Shown piece by piece: positions 18,301-25,872 of a stretch of 57,805 nucleotides of DNA. This DNA comes from Bacteroidales bacterium (GTDB lineage: Bacteria > Bacteroidota > Bacteroidia > Bacteroidales > UBA932): the NCBI GenBank assembly GCA_017399905.1, contig JAFQAR010000060.1:1-57805 (forward strand), in the 5' to 3' direction. Numbering within the stretch: position 1 is the stretch's first letter; each line of letters begins with the position of its first letter. Below the pieces are notes generated by a model, which was not told the DNA's origin, made no database searches, and worked only from the letters and a program-made list of their open reading frames with translations. Position numbers and translations under genes: made by a program.

Positions 18301-18689
18301 ACAGCCCAATGAGAAGGCTCAAGAGCTCTCTCGCTCTCATCTATCGCCTGTACACGTGCATAATATGTCATGTCTGCTTCAAGGTCCCAGAGATATGGTA
18401 TCTGCTCTGCAGGAATGGTTGCAGACGCCGCTTTCGTCTTCATTTCCTCATCAGTGTAAAGCTCAAGAACAAATGAGGTCGCACCGGTAGACTTAGTCCA
18501 TTCGAACTCGATGAACTCTCCGTCTATCACCTTTGCGGAAAGCTCAGTAGGAGTAAGACACCTGCCGAGAGTGATCTCGTCCTGGATATCTATCTCCTCC
18601 GGAGTACAGCCTGAGAAGGCTGCTCCAAAAGCGAGAAGGGATACTCCCAATATTATTGTTGAAAATATTCTTTTCATATTGTTGTTCAT
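15309..18689 (-). CDS. SusE/F-position lipoprotein with Fn3, DUF4957/DUF5123 beta-helix and three beta-sandwich modules
   Basis: 1126 residues; lipoprotein signal ending SGC with Cys28. ATG at 18689 and 18677 are both possible. Domain order: Fn3-like about 40-140 and 145-230; a repetitive, Asn-rich parallel beta-helix about 240-560 that I assign from memory to DUF4957 and DUF5123; a beta-sandwich 575-705 (KEWDLTDG ... YIYGCHP); an Fn3 domain 715-808; a second sandwich 815-978 (ending FYGIRYD); a third 985-1126 (WDFSAPEW ... FYKIEF). It is third in the susCD operon, where glycan-binding surface lipoproteins normally lie. The role is probably binding pectin at the surface; a lyase activity of the beta-helix cannot be excluded. 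A hairpin precedes the gene. Confidence 0.8.
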   Translation of the reverse strand: MNNNMKRIFSTIILGVSLLAFGAAFSGCTPEEIDIQDEITLGRCLTPTELSAKVIDGEFIEFEWTKSTGATSFVLELYTDEEMKTKAASATIPAEQIPYLWDLEADMTYYARVQAIDESERALEPSHWAVFEDALQTYAIKSSLNPELVDRTESSITIKWTNDPEVDHIRITPALDPKDEYTRFDVDAAAVEAAQVVVDGLAPSVNYTLAVHFKSAERGTVSAWTRPSIEGATEVNTSAALVQAIADKAAVIKVAYSETPYVIESVVLGGPVAIYGDATAEGAQPVIQGGLKIGADVTSIHLEALTFDGAGLADYPHNLTFDAAAAVESITVVNCKLNNYLRGVLYENSKGPQVGTIKYDGVEVNNVGGDGGDCFDFRGTATVNSIEFINSTLNTGARTWFRIDAKTVLESIKMTHCTFNNLCFANNGNNNGIFNIRAVNAAGTAPTFVLTHNVFLNMNDENKRCCLIAKNSTSAFPTELSNNFFYNCYDRFFIPQKDGSSLSGDDLKAAADAGRALILVNGSVELAADPCVDSARDKYNVTSKEVIEADAGDPRWYAAYVEVPEDLTQEVTPTGKEWDLTDGQTFKKMADKDMVRNGIRFYVKNTPVNFTKEGFEFSGEATVGEDGIPTDGAIGIKVNEPGSMVISVAEASGHSNLTVSLDGKVSAAVPAGAEYQKVTFANIDGESMVYIYGCHPATMTFLQWTSDVQVLDKVLATPVVSINKTVVNERAEGEITLTWDPVDYAGSYNVTVDGKVKNVTETTYSFATAGYSVEEAGGDFAIQVTAVPAADDYTRVESQPAELSFHVNDVPEEPGIKVVRYDLVFPSAANAEEKYVCENNDGFYVQTTGGWVIDANSQKFAVPGDTEYVQYASRLKGSKTSDSKTMTITVPNDGVLYIAARSANSSAADRTISLVQNGAEILAPTVVMDADKFAVGDVSVFPFVVANVKAGDITVVLNNGINFYGIRYDATEGSAGVDYVWDFSAPEWVDAMTNSGVAANTNDSNWNLEVNGLKVVSGGGTIKWNFSGETYFWQPGGAGTDAKRYFEFTTDVAGKLTVYATHTGSTADMERMVTVKVGDNDPESLPGGYSSSDGPVAVEFTIAPGVVKVYPTVNALRFYKIEFHSL

Positions 18690-18716
18690 TTATCCTGTTA
18701 AAGATCCTTCACTTAG

Positions 18717-18742
18717 TTCTGAATGGCATGGGCCGTTCAGAA
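18717..18742 (-). promoter_or_regulatory. Intercistronic hairpin between susD and the surface lipoprotein gene
   Basis: TTCTGAATGGC (18717-18727) pairs with GCCGTTCAGAA (18732-18742) with one T.G wobble and a 4-base loop. There is no T-run, so it is more likely a stability, processing or partial-termination element than a full terminator. It lies in the 66-base gap of an otherwise tight operon. Confidence 0.6.
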
Positions 18743-18755
18743 TGACATGAAAAGA

Positions 18756-20630
18756 TTAGAAACCATAGTCATTGAAAAGTGTACCCTGGCTGTTTACAAG
18801 AGTAGCCTCAGGTATAGGCCACCACTGGCGCGTGTCAGGATCATTATCATAGAACGAAGCAAGCTTCTTCTTAGCAGAATCGCTGAGGCTTACCTCACCG
18901 GTCTCCTTGTTCTCGCTGGTGAACTTGAAATAATCCTTGCTTTCATAGCATATCCAGCCCTCACCTTCAGGGGCGACATCCTTCGTTGCAGGCTCATTGT
19001 AACCGTAAAGTTCAATGGTATTGTCAGAATTGTATCTGTACCATACGGCAGGTCCGAATTCAGCGTACTGCTCTGTCCTTTCAATATATTTCTTAAGTTC
19101 AGCCTGAGCCTCATCCATCTTGCTCTTGAGCATACCCCAACGGATAAGGTCCTGCTTACGGAGCATCTCACCGACAAATTCGAGTGCACGCTCATCAACG
19201 ATAGCGTTGAAGATAGCCTGCTGTCCGCTGAGTCCGTTCACATAAGCAGTCGCGAGACCCTCATTGCCCTTGTACGCTCTCTTGCGTACTTCAAGGAGGC
19301 ACTTCTTTGCATAAGCTTCATCACGCTGACCGCAAGCCGGGTCATTTGCAATCTCTGCAGCCATGAGAAGGATGTCTGCATATCTCATATATACAGGCTT
19401 GATACCGTCATCATTTCCACCGTTATATGGCGACTTGGTCTGCCACTCGAGACGGAACTTGCCGAAATACCAGTCATTTGGTCCTGCAGGCTCTGCGACA
19501 TTTGCAGCAGTTCCCTTGACCCATTTCCAGTTCACGCAGCTCATGTCGCGACGTACATCCTCCTTTCCGTATTTCCAATAAAGTGTAGGTATCGGACCGG
19601 CAGTACCTCCGCGGCTTGATGTAGGTCCCTGTGACCAGTCAGGATTTCCTTCTGTCCTGATGGCGAAAGTATAGTTCCAACGTCCGCGTGTGTCGGATGA
19701 AGGGATCACATAGATCACTTCCTTACCGGCAGTGATGTCCATATTGTTGAACTCTCTCCAAAGCTGCTCATAGTCCATGAGTGAAAGACCTGCATTGTCG
19801 ATGACATCCTTCAATGCCTCGAGAGCCTTCGGATAAAGTACTTCCTTCTGAAGTTCAGGATCCGATGTAACCCTTACAGTGCCTAAGTTTCCTGTTCCGA
19901 CCGTTCCTTCGTCAGGACGGAGAGACTTGCCTGAAGCCATAAGTGCAAGACGTGCATAAAGTCCCTTTGCAAATGCAAGGCTCGGGCGGTCAGTCGTAGC
20001 TGTCGCAGCGCTCTTGCCAGGCCACCTCATGTATCCGAAAGCCTCTTCAAGGTCAGCGAGGAGCTGCTTGAAGATCACATCCTTGTCGGACTTGTTGAGA
20101 TATATGGTCTCAGGTCCGATAGGCTCGAAACGAGCCGGAACTTCACCATATGCCTTAAGAAGTTCAGTATATAGGAGGGCACGGGCAGTAAGAGCCTCAC
20201 CGAGAAGAGCAGCCATCTCAGGATCTCCGGCAGGTTTGCCATATTGACGGATACCGCGGATAGCCAGATTTGCTCTTTCGATACCACCCATCAGTTCGTT
20301 GTATGGGCCGTTGGCAAGATTCAGCTGGCCGTTTGTGGCAGTCATCGAATATCTTGCGATACTTGACTTCTCATCAGCTGTAGTATTGTTGTAAAGCTCG
20401 ATATCGGTATTGAAACCATACCAAGGGAGATAACGTCCACGGTGGCAGTTAGTATGACCGAAGACCTCATAGATGCCGAATACATTATACTCGGCAAGCG
20501 TGTAGTTGGAGAACACTACTGACTCATCGAATGAAGACTGAGTCGGTGTAGTAAGGCCGTCCTCGCATGAAGTCAAAGACGCAGCCGCCAACATTCCCGT
20601 ACCAAGAAGTATTTTATTGATCAGTTTCAT
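18756..20630 (-). CDS. SusD/RagB-like outer-membrane glycan-binding lipoprotein
   Basis: 624 residues from ATG at 20630, which gives the usual signal MKLINKILLGTGMLAAASLTSC; ATG at 20642 is an alternative four codons upstream. Typical SusD features are the ERANLAIRGIR helix near residue 105, ALTARALLYTELLKAYGEVP near 148-167, and late segments YADILLMAAEIAN and VDERALEFVGEMLRKQDLIRWG, which form the TPR-like helices. SusD caps the SusC barrel and binds the oligosaccharide. It follows susC closely. The predicted ligand is a pectic oligosaccharide, inferred from the neighbouring enzymes. Confidence 0.94.
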   Translation of the reverse strand: MKLINKILLGTGMLAAASLTSCEDGLTTPTQSSFDESVVFSNYTLAEYNVFGIYEVFGHTNCHRGRYLPWYGFNTDIELYNNTTADEKSSIARYSMTATNGQLNLANGPYNELMGGIERANLAIRGIRQYGKPAGDPEMAALLGEALTARALLYTELLKAYGEVPARFEPIGPETIYLNKSDKDVIFKQLLADLEEAFGYMRWPGKSAATATTDRPSLAFAKGLYARLALMASGKSLRPDEGTVGTGNLGTVRVTSDPELQKEVLYPKALEALKDVIDNAGLSLMDYEQLWREFNNMDITAGKEVIYVIPSSDTRGRWNYTFAIRTEGNPDWSQGPTSSRGGTAGPIPTLYWKYGKEDVRRDMSCVNWKWVKGTAANVAEPAGPNDWYFGKFRLEWQTKSPYNGGNDDGIKPVYMRYADILLMAAEIANDPACGQRDEAYAKKCLLEVRKRAYKGNEGLATAYVNGLSGQQAIFNAIVDERALEFVGEMLRKQDLIRWGMLKSKMDEAQAELKKYIERTEQYAEFGPAVWYRYNSDNTIELYGYNEPATKDVAPEGEGWICYESKDYFKFTSENKETGEVSLSDSAKKKLASFYDNDPDTRQWWPIPEATLVNSQGTLFNDYGF

Positions 20631-20646
20631 GATTTCTCTCATTTAA

Positions 20647-23600
20647 TTAGAATGTAACGTTGACTCCGACAACGAAGCCTGTGCTCTTCGGATAAGCTGA
20701 GCAGTCGACTCCTGGAGTAAGAGGTGTCTTGCGTCTTGTGTCTACCTCAGGATCGTAGCCTGAATACTTTGTCAGGCAGAAGAGGTTTGTACCTGTAACG
20801 TAAACGCGGAGCTTCTGCATCTTGATCTTCATAGTCCACTTCTGAGGAAGGGTATAACCGATCGTAGCGGACTGGAGGCGGAGGAACGAACCGTCCTCGA
20901 CTGCCCAGTCAGAGAAGATTGCCTTGTTCACTCCCGGATTCCACATTGTAGTGCCGGCATTGATCTCATTGAGCATGTCAGGATCAGTGATCTCTTCTCC
21001 TGTATTCCAGTCAATGTTCGTCCAGCGGTTCTCTACGTTGGCAGAAGTGAGAAGGTTTCTGTTCGAATACTTTCTTGAGTGGTTGAACTCTATCTTGTTC
21101 GCATTATATATATTGTTGCCGAACACATAGTTGAAGTTGGCCGAGAAGTCAAATCCGTAGAGGTAACCTGAAAGGTTGAAACCGCCGACTCCGAGAGGCT
21201 GGGCATTGCCGATGATGACCTTGTCGTCCACGGTGATCTTGCCGTCACCGTTCTGGTCCTTGAGCTTCATGGCTCCCGGACGGAAGAATTCCTTGCCAAG
21301 GATATCTGATGCATCGACCGTACCTTCATTAGCCACCCATGATTCACCGTCATGAGTGAATTCGTCAACTGAATAGCGGCCGGCAGATTCATAGCCGTAC
21401 ATATCTCCGAGAGGACGGCCGACTGTAACCACATAGTCAGGGCCGATTTCAGTCGATGCCCATTCGGATGTAGCCTCGATCTTCTCAAGACCTCCAAGGC
21501 TTGTAACCATATTCTCGTTCAAGCTGATGTTTCCGCCGAGTGTGAGGCCGAAGTTCTTCTTCTCGAAGAGCACGAAGTTCACAGAAGCCTCGAAACCGCG
21601 GTTCTGCACCGATCCGAGGTTGCGGTACTGGTAGTCATAACCTGAACCGGCAACAGGGAACTGGATGAGGAGGTCGTTTGTAGTATTGTGATAAACCTCG
21701 AACGATCCGTTGATGCGGCCATTAAGGAACGAGTAGTCGAGACCGATGTTATGAGAAACTGTAGTTTCCCATGTGAGGTCCGGGTTAGGCATGATCGATT
21801 TTCCGCCTACTGTAGTTGTTCCCCACCATGTATTGCCCATAGAAATCCATGATGTGTTGTTAGCCTGGAACAGGAGAGAAGAAACGTTTGATGGAATATT
21901 GTTGTTACCTGCCGTACCGTAGCTGTAACGGAGTTTCAGGTTGTCAAGCCATGTAGCATCCTCAAGCCAATGCTCATTTGAAATTGTCCATGAAGCAGCT
22001 GCTGAAGGGAAGACACCCCACTGGTTGCCCTTTACGAACTTAGAAGATCCGTCGGCACGTACCGTTGCAGACAACGCATAGCGTCCGTCATATTCGTAGT
22101 TTGCACGACCGAAGAAAGAGAGGAGCTGCTCATCTGGATTATAGAAGTTGTTTGAAGCAACCGGAGTACCGGAAGCCATGAAGTTCCATGCCATCTGAGA
22201 ATCGAAGAAATCAGGGAATCCACCGATTGTTGAAGAAAGCTTGTTTGACTTGGTAAGGATGTACTCCTGACCAAGAAGCATGTCAAGTTTGTGCTTGTCG
22301 TTCTTAAGCACTTCCTCGAAATTGTAATTGATAGTGTTGGTCGTGCGATACTTGGTCCTGAACGTATTGCCATAAATAACTGCCGGATGGCCGTTAAGAC
22401 TTACATCGCTTCCCGCTGGAGCACCGACACTGTTATTTGCAAAATATGTGGTAAGACCATAGAAACGGTTATCCTCCTGAGAGTAGTCATCGATACCGCC
22501 TTCGACCTTTAGGTTAAGGTTCTTGATGATATGCCATGTTACGGCTCCATTGATGGTCCAGCTCTTACGGATCCTCCTGTTGTCATTGTCAGCTACAGAC
22601 CTCAAAGGCGGAGCATTGTCGCCATAATCCTCAGCGAGGTCAGAATCTGTAGCCACACCTGTAATAGGGAACGGCGTATACTGAACAGCATGCTTCAGAC
22701 GTCCGTTGCTTGAAGTCGAACCACCGTCGTTCATTGAGTTTGCACCTGCTCCCAACACCTCTGTACGTGAATATCTTGCATTGATATCGACAGTGATCTG
22801 CTTGATAGGCTTGTACTGGGTCTTGAAATTAAGGTTGTCCCTCTTGTAGTCCGAACCGGCCATTATCGCCTTGTCGCCTACGTGCGCATAACTTGCAGTC
22901 CATTTCACCTTGTCACCTGAGCCGGAAACAGAGATGTTCTGGTTGAATGTTGTGCCGACATTGCCGAACACCTTCTTCACCCAGTCATTCTTTGCGACAT
23001 CCTTATAAAGGTCCATATCCTCGAATACGCCGAATGTAGGGATGTAATTGTCTTCAAGTTCATCACGGAGAACCGAAAGTTCATACTGGTTACGGACGAA
23101 ATCGTATGGAGATCCTGTCTCGATTGCATCAGCGTTAGCTATCTTCTTCTGACCCCAGTAAGCATTGTAGCTTACAGATATCTTGCCGGCAGCTCCGGAC
23201 TTCGTTGTGATGAGGACTACACCGTTGGCACCTCTCGATCCATATATCGCTGTCGAAAAGGCATCCTTCAGGACGTCGATAGACTGGATATCTGAAGCAG
23301 GTACATCGTTGTAGTTATCTACCGGGAAGCCGTCCACTATATAGAGCGGAGAGGCATCCTGCGTAATCGAACCGCCGCCACGGACACGGATCTTGATCTC
23401 TGCATCCGGATCACCTTCGGTGGCAGTCACCTGCACGCCCGCCATCTTACCTGCGAGGGCCTCGCCTACAGAAGCTACAGGGACCTGGGTAAGGGCCTCG
23501 TTTCCGACAGATGTCACGGAACCCATCAGGTCACGACGCTTTACTGTTGCATAACCTATGACTACTGTCTCGTCGAGGAAGTTAGCATCCTCTTCAAGGA

Positions 23601-23886
23601 CAACATTGATGGTCATGCTGTTTCCGATCATGACTTCCTTTGTCGCCATACCGATCATCGAAAAGACGAGGGTCTTGCCCTTTGCAGAAGGGACATTGAT
23701 GACATAGTCACCATCTACGCCTGTCGATACACCTACAGTTGTGCCGTCTACGAAAACGGATACACCGATAAGCGGTTCACCGTTGACGTCTGACACGACA
23801 CCTCTGACCTCTTGGGCCTCAGCTGAGAAAACCACAGCAAAGAGCCCTAAGATCAGCAGAGAAATCTTGTACGTCAGATTTTTCAT
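20647..23886 (-). CDS. SusC/RagA-type TonB-dependent outer-membrane transporter
   Basis: 1079 residues: signal peptide about 1-24 (ending SAEAQ), a carboxypeptidase-regulatory-like domain about 26-105 (VRGVVSDVNGEPLIGVSVFV), a TonB-box-like ETVVIGY near 105-111, the plug (SVGEALAGKMAGVQVT ... VLKDAFSTAIYGSRGANGVVLI) to about 215, then the barrel ending in aromatic residues (VVGVNVTF). It imports oligosaccharides using energy from TonB-ExbBD. It is first in the susCD operon and has its own candidate regulated promoter 62-69 bases upstream. No sigma/anti-sigma domain is present at the N-terminus, which fits control by the hybrid two-component regulator. Confidence 0.96.
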   Translation of the reverse strand: MKNLTYKISLLILGLFAVVFSAEAQEVRGVVSDVNGEPLIGVSVFVDGTTVGVSTGVDGDYVINVPSAKGKTLVFSMIGMATKEVMIGNSMTINVVLEEDANFLDETVVIGYATVKRRDLMGSVTSVGNEALTQVPVASVGEALAGKMAGVQVTATEGDPDAEIKIRVRGGGSITQDASPLYIVDGFPVDNYNDVPASDIQSIDVLKDAFSTAIYGSRGANGVVLITTKSGAAGKISVSYNAYWGQKKIANADAIETGSPYDFVRNQYELSVLRDELEDNYIPTFGVFEDMDLYKDVAKNDWVKKVFGNVGTTFNQNISVSGSGDKVKWTASYAHVGDKAIMAGSDYKRDNLNFKTQYKPIKQITVDINARYSRTEVLGAGANSMNDGGSTSSNGRLKHAVQYTPFPITGVATDSDLAEDYGDNAPPLRSVADNDNRRIRKSWTINGAVTWHIIKNLNLKVEGGIDDYSQEDNRFYGLTTYFANNSVGAPAGSDVSLNGHPAVIYGNTFRTKYRTTNTINYNFEEVLKNDKHKLDMLLGQEYILTKSNKLSSTIGGFPDFFDSQMAWNFMASGTPVASNNFYNPDEQLLSFFGRANYEYDGRYALSATVRADGSSKFVKGNQWGVFPSAAASWTISNEHWLEDATWLDNLKLRYSYGTAGNNNIPSNVSSLLFQANNTSWISMGNTWWGTTTVGGKSIMPNPDLTWETTVSHNIGLDYSFLNGRINGSFEVYHNTTNDLLIQFPVAGSGYDYQYRNLGSVQNRGFEASVNFVLFEKKNFGLTLGGNISLNENMVTSLGGLEKIEATSEWASTEIGPDYVVTVGRPLGDMYGYESAGRYSVDEFTHDGESWVANEGTVDASDILGKEFFRPGAMKLKDQNGDGKITVDDKVIIGNAQPLGVGGFNLSGYLYGFDFSANFNYVFGNNIYNANKIEFNHSRKYSNRNLLTSANVENRWTNIDWNTGEEITDPDMLNEINAGTTMWNPGVNKAIFSDWAVEDGSFLRLQSATIGYTLPQKWTMKIKMQKLRVYVTGTNLFCLTKYSGYDPEVDTRRKTPLTPGVDCSAYPKSTGFVVGVNVTF

Positions 23887-23947
23887 AAATGACTTTTTTG
23901 GTTAGTATTAGTTTTGTGTTGTTTATTGTTTCCAATATTTCATAATG

Positions 23948-24004
23948 CGAAAATACCGATTATAGTACAAGGAAAAAGGGAAATTTTATCGCATTACTTG
24001 TACT
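23948..24004 (-). promoter_or_regulatory. susC promoter with 10-bp box and two interleaved inverted repeats
   Basis: Minus-strand -7 TATTTTCG (23955-23948) deviates by one base from TAnnTTTG and lacks a -33 TTTG, as expected for an activated promoter. TGCGATAAAA (23993-23984) lies 28 bases upstream of it, the same spacing as before GH28. Two 8-bp inverted repeats interleave: AGTACAAG (24004-23997) with CTTGTACT (23971-23964), and TAATGCGA (23996-23989) with TCGCATTA (23950-23943). Confidence 0.55.
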
Positions 24005-24035
24005 TTTTAACATCGCAATCAAATTCCGTTACCGT

Positions 24036-25871
24036 TCACGATAATTTCTCATACGTACCGCCTTCCGTCTGTCCGGCCACTATATCCCTGACAAGATAGT
24101 GAAGATACATCTCGAGATTGGTATAACGGCCATACGAATCGAGGGTCTTGGTGTTGCCGTCGGCAGCTTTTGACTTATCCAATCCGAATTCTTCTTCGAA
24201 CCAGTCAGGCATACCGTCACCGTCAGAGTCCTTCACACGGGCTTTTTCTTCTGCGGAAGCTTCATAGACAGGCCAGCCTCCCACGGCATCCTGCGTGTCG
24301 ATGATTCCGTTCTTAGAACCGTTACCTCCATCTGTATAAGTTGCTGTTCCGCTCTTCGCGTCACTGCATGCCCTTTCATCCACCTCATCACGTTCCAAAG
24401 ATGCTCCTGCATATGTGCAGATACGTTCAAAGGCATCGGACGCGGAATGTGTCGTGGTATACACATCCTCGCCGGAAGGTCCCTGCAGAGCATGGATGTC
24501 CGACACGATACGGGTGGCATCAGGAACGGCATTGGTCTTATGGTCATGCCAGTATACACCTGTCGAATTGTCGGATGTAATGTCCTGATGGGCAGCATGG
24601 ACATTGCCTGACAGGTAGAGATAAGGATATCCGTAATTGGTATTTGAAGAGGTATATATGCCGTTGGCATCGATGAAATATTTCCTGTCCTTTGAAGCAG
24701 GACCCGGCTTGTAATAGTTGTTCACCATATTGAACCATGCGCCTTCTCCGCCGTATGTCGAGTTGTCACCCCAGTTATATACAGCGTTGTTCCTGTAGTC
24801 GACATGGCCTCTTCTCGCGGGATCGGTCTTGTCTTCATATATTTCAGGATGGTCGAAACGCGGATTCCTGCTCTTATGGTTAGCCAGAAGATTATGATGG
24901 AACGAAGCGTTCTTTCCGCCCCATATTCCGCCATACCCGTGACTTCCTTTTCCGTGGACGGAATTGCAGAGACTTTCCGTCAGGATGCACCACTGCATGG
25001 TGAAATTCTCGTTACCGTAGAAAGATGAACATTCGTCAGTCGACCATGACATCGAGCAATGGTCAAGTATAATGTCATCCTGACGGCGTCCCCAGATGGC
25101 ATCATCTTCGGTTCCCTTTTCATCACCCATCCTGAAACGGACGAAACGTATGATCACATTGCCTGTACTTACCTGAACCGAGAAGTTCTTGAGGCAGATT
25201 CCGTCGCCAGGCGCCGTCTGTCCTGCTATCGTAACATCTCCCTTGCTTATGCTTATTTTTGACTGGAGTTCAATCAGACCAGCAACATCAAAAACTATTG
25301 TCCTCGCACCTGTCTCGTTCAATGCAGCTCTGAGAGATCCCTCACCGGAATCGGCAAGAGTCGTCACATGTATGACCTTTCCCCCTCGTCCTCCTGTCGT
25401 ATACATGCCGCCTCCTTCTGCACCCGGGAAAGCAAGAGTACGTCCATGGGCATCTTCGGAAGCAGGAATACGGAACTCGGAATACTTGTCTGTCGGCACA
25501 GGCGTTTCACCCGGCTTGTATTCTGTCCTGGCCTCTATAGGAGCTGAATATTCCGAATCAACACCCTTGACCCGTACACGGACCTTGAAATGATATACGG
25601 CATCGGAATCAAGATCCCTATAAATGACGGACGGTTCCTTTACTGTCACCTGTCCTCCGGTGACAAGCTTGCCTTCAGCCGTCTCGAGACGCCCTACATA
25701 ATATTCGGCATCAGCTACAGGGTCCCAGCCGAATTCCAGATAAGACTTGTCAGCAGAAAGGAGAACTACTCCTGAAGGCGCTGCCACCTCATCCGTCTCC
25801 AGTCCATCAGGCTTGCAGGCAAACAAAGCTGCAGCCGCAGCAAACAGAACAACAAACTTGATATTATTCAT
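24036..25871 (-). CDS. Secreted PL1-type pectate lyase lipoprotein with Fn3 domain
   Basis: 611 residues from ATG at 25871, one base after the upstream stop. The lipoprotein signal is MNNIKFVVLFAAAAALFAC. An Fn3-like domain occupies about 30-125 and the right-handed beta-helix lyase about 145-480. Lyase evidence: FPGAEGGGMYTTGGRGG, IILDHCSMSWSTDE (calcium-binding Asp region) and KSRNPRFDHPEI (expected catalytic Arg region). The C-terminus carries DSDGDGMPDWFEEEFGLD, a calcium-binding thrombospondin type 3-like repeat. Family PL1 enzymes split polygalacturonate by beta-elimination with calcium. It is closely similar to the lyase half of the preceding gene. The site of action is probably the cell surface or periplasm. 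Confidence 0.88.
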   Translation of the reverse strand: MNNIKFVVLFAAAAALFACKPDGLETDEVAAPSGVVLLSADKSYLEFGWDPVADAEYYVGRLETAEGKLVTGGQVTVKEPSVIYRDLDSDAVYHFKVRVRVKGVDSEYSAPIEARTEYKPGETPVPTDKYSEFRIPASEDAHGRTLAFPGAEGGGMYTTGGRGGKVIHVTTLADSGEGSLRAALNETGARTIVFDVAGLIELQSKISISKGDVTIAGQTAPGDGICLKNFSVQVSTGNVIIRFVRFRMGDEKGTEDDAIWGRRQDDIILDHCSMSWSTDECSSFYGNENFTMQWCILTESLCNSVHGKGSHGYGGIWGGKNASFHHNLLANHKSRNPRFDHPEIYEDKTDPARRGHVDYRNNAVYNWGDNSTYGGEGAWFNMVNNYYKPGPASKDRKYFIDANGIYTSSNTNYGYPYLYLSGNVHAAHQDITSDNSTGVYWHDHKTNAVPDATRIVSDIHALQGPSGEDVYTTTHSASDAFERICTYAGASLERDEVDERACSDAKSGTATYTDGGNGSKNGIIDTQDAVGGWPVYEASAEEKARVKDSDGDGMPDWFEEEFGLDKSKAADGNTKTLDSYGRYTNLEMYLHYLVRDIVAGQTEGGTYEKLS

Positions 25872-25872
25872 A

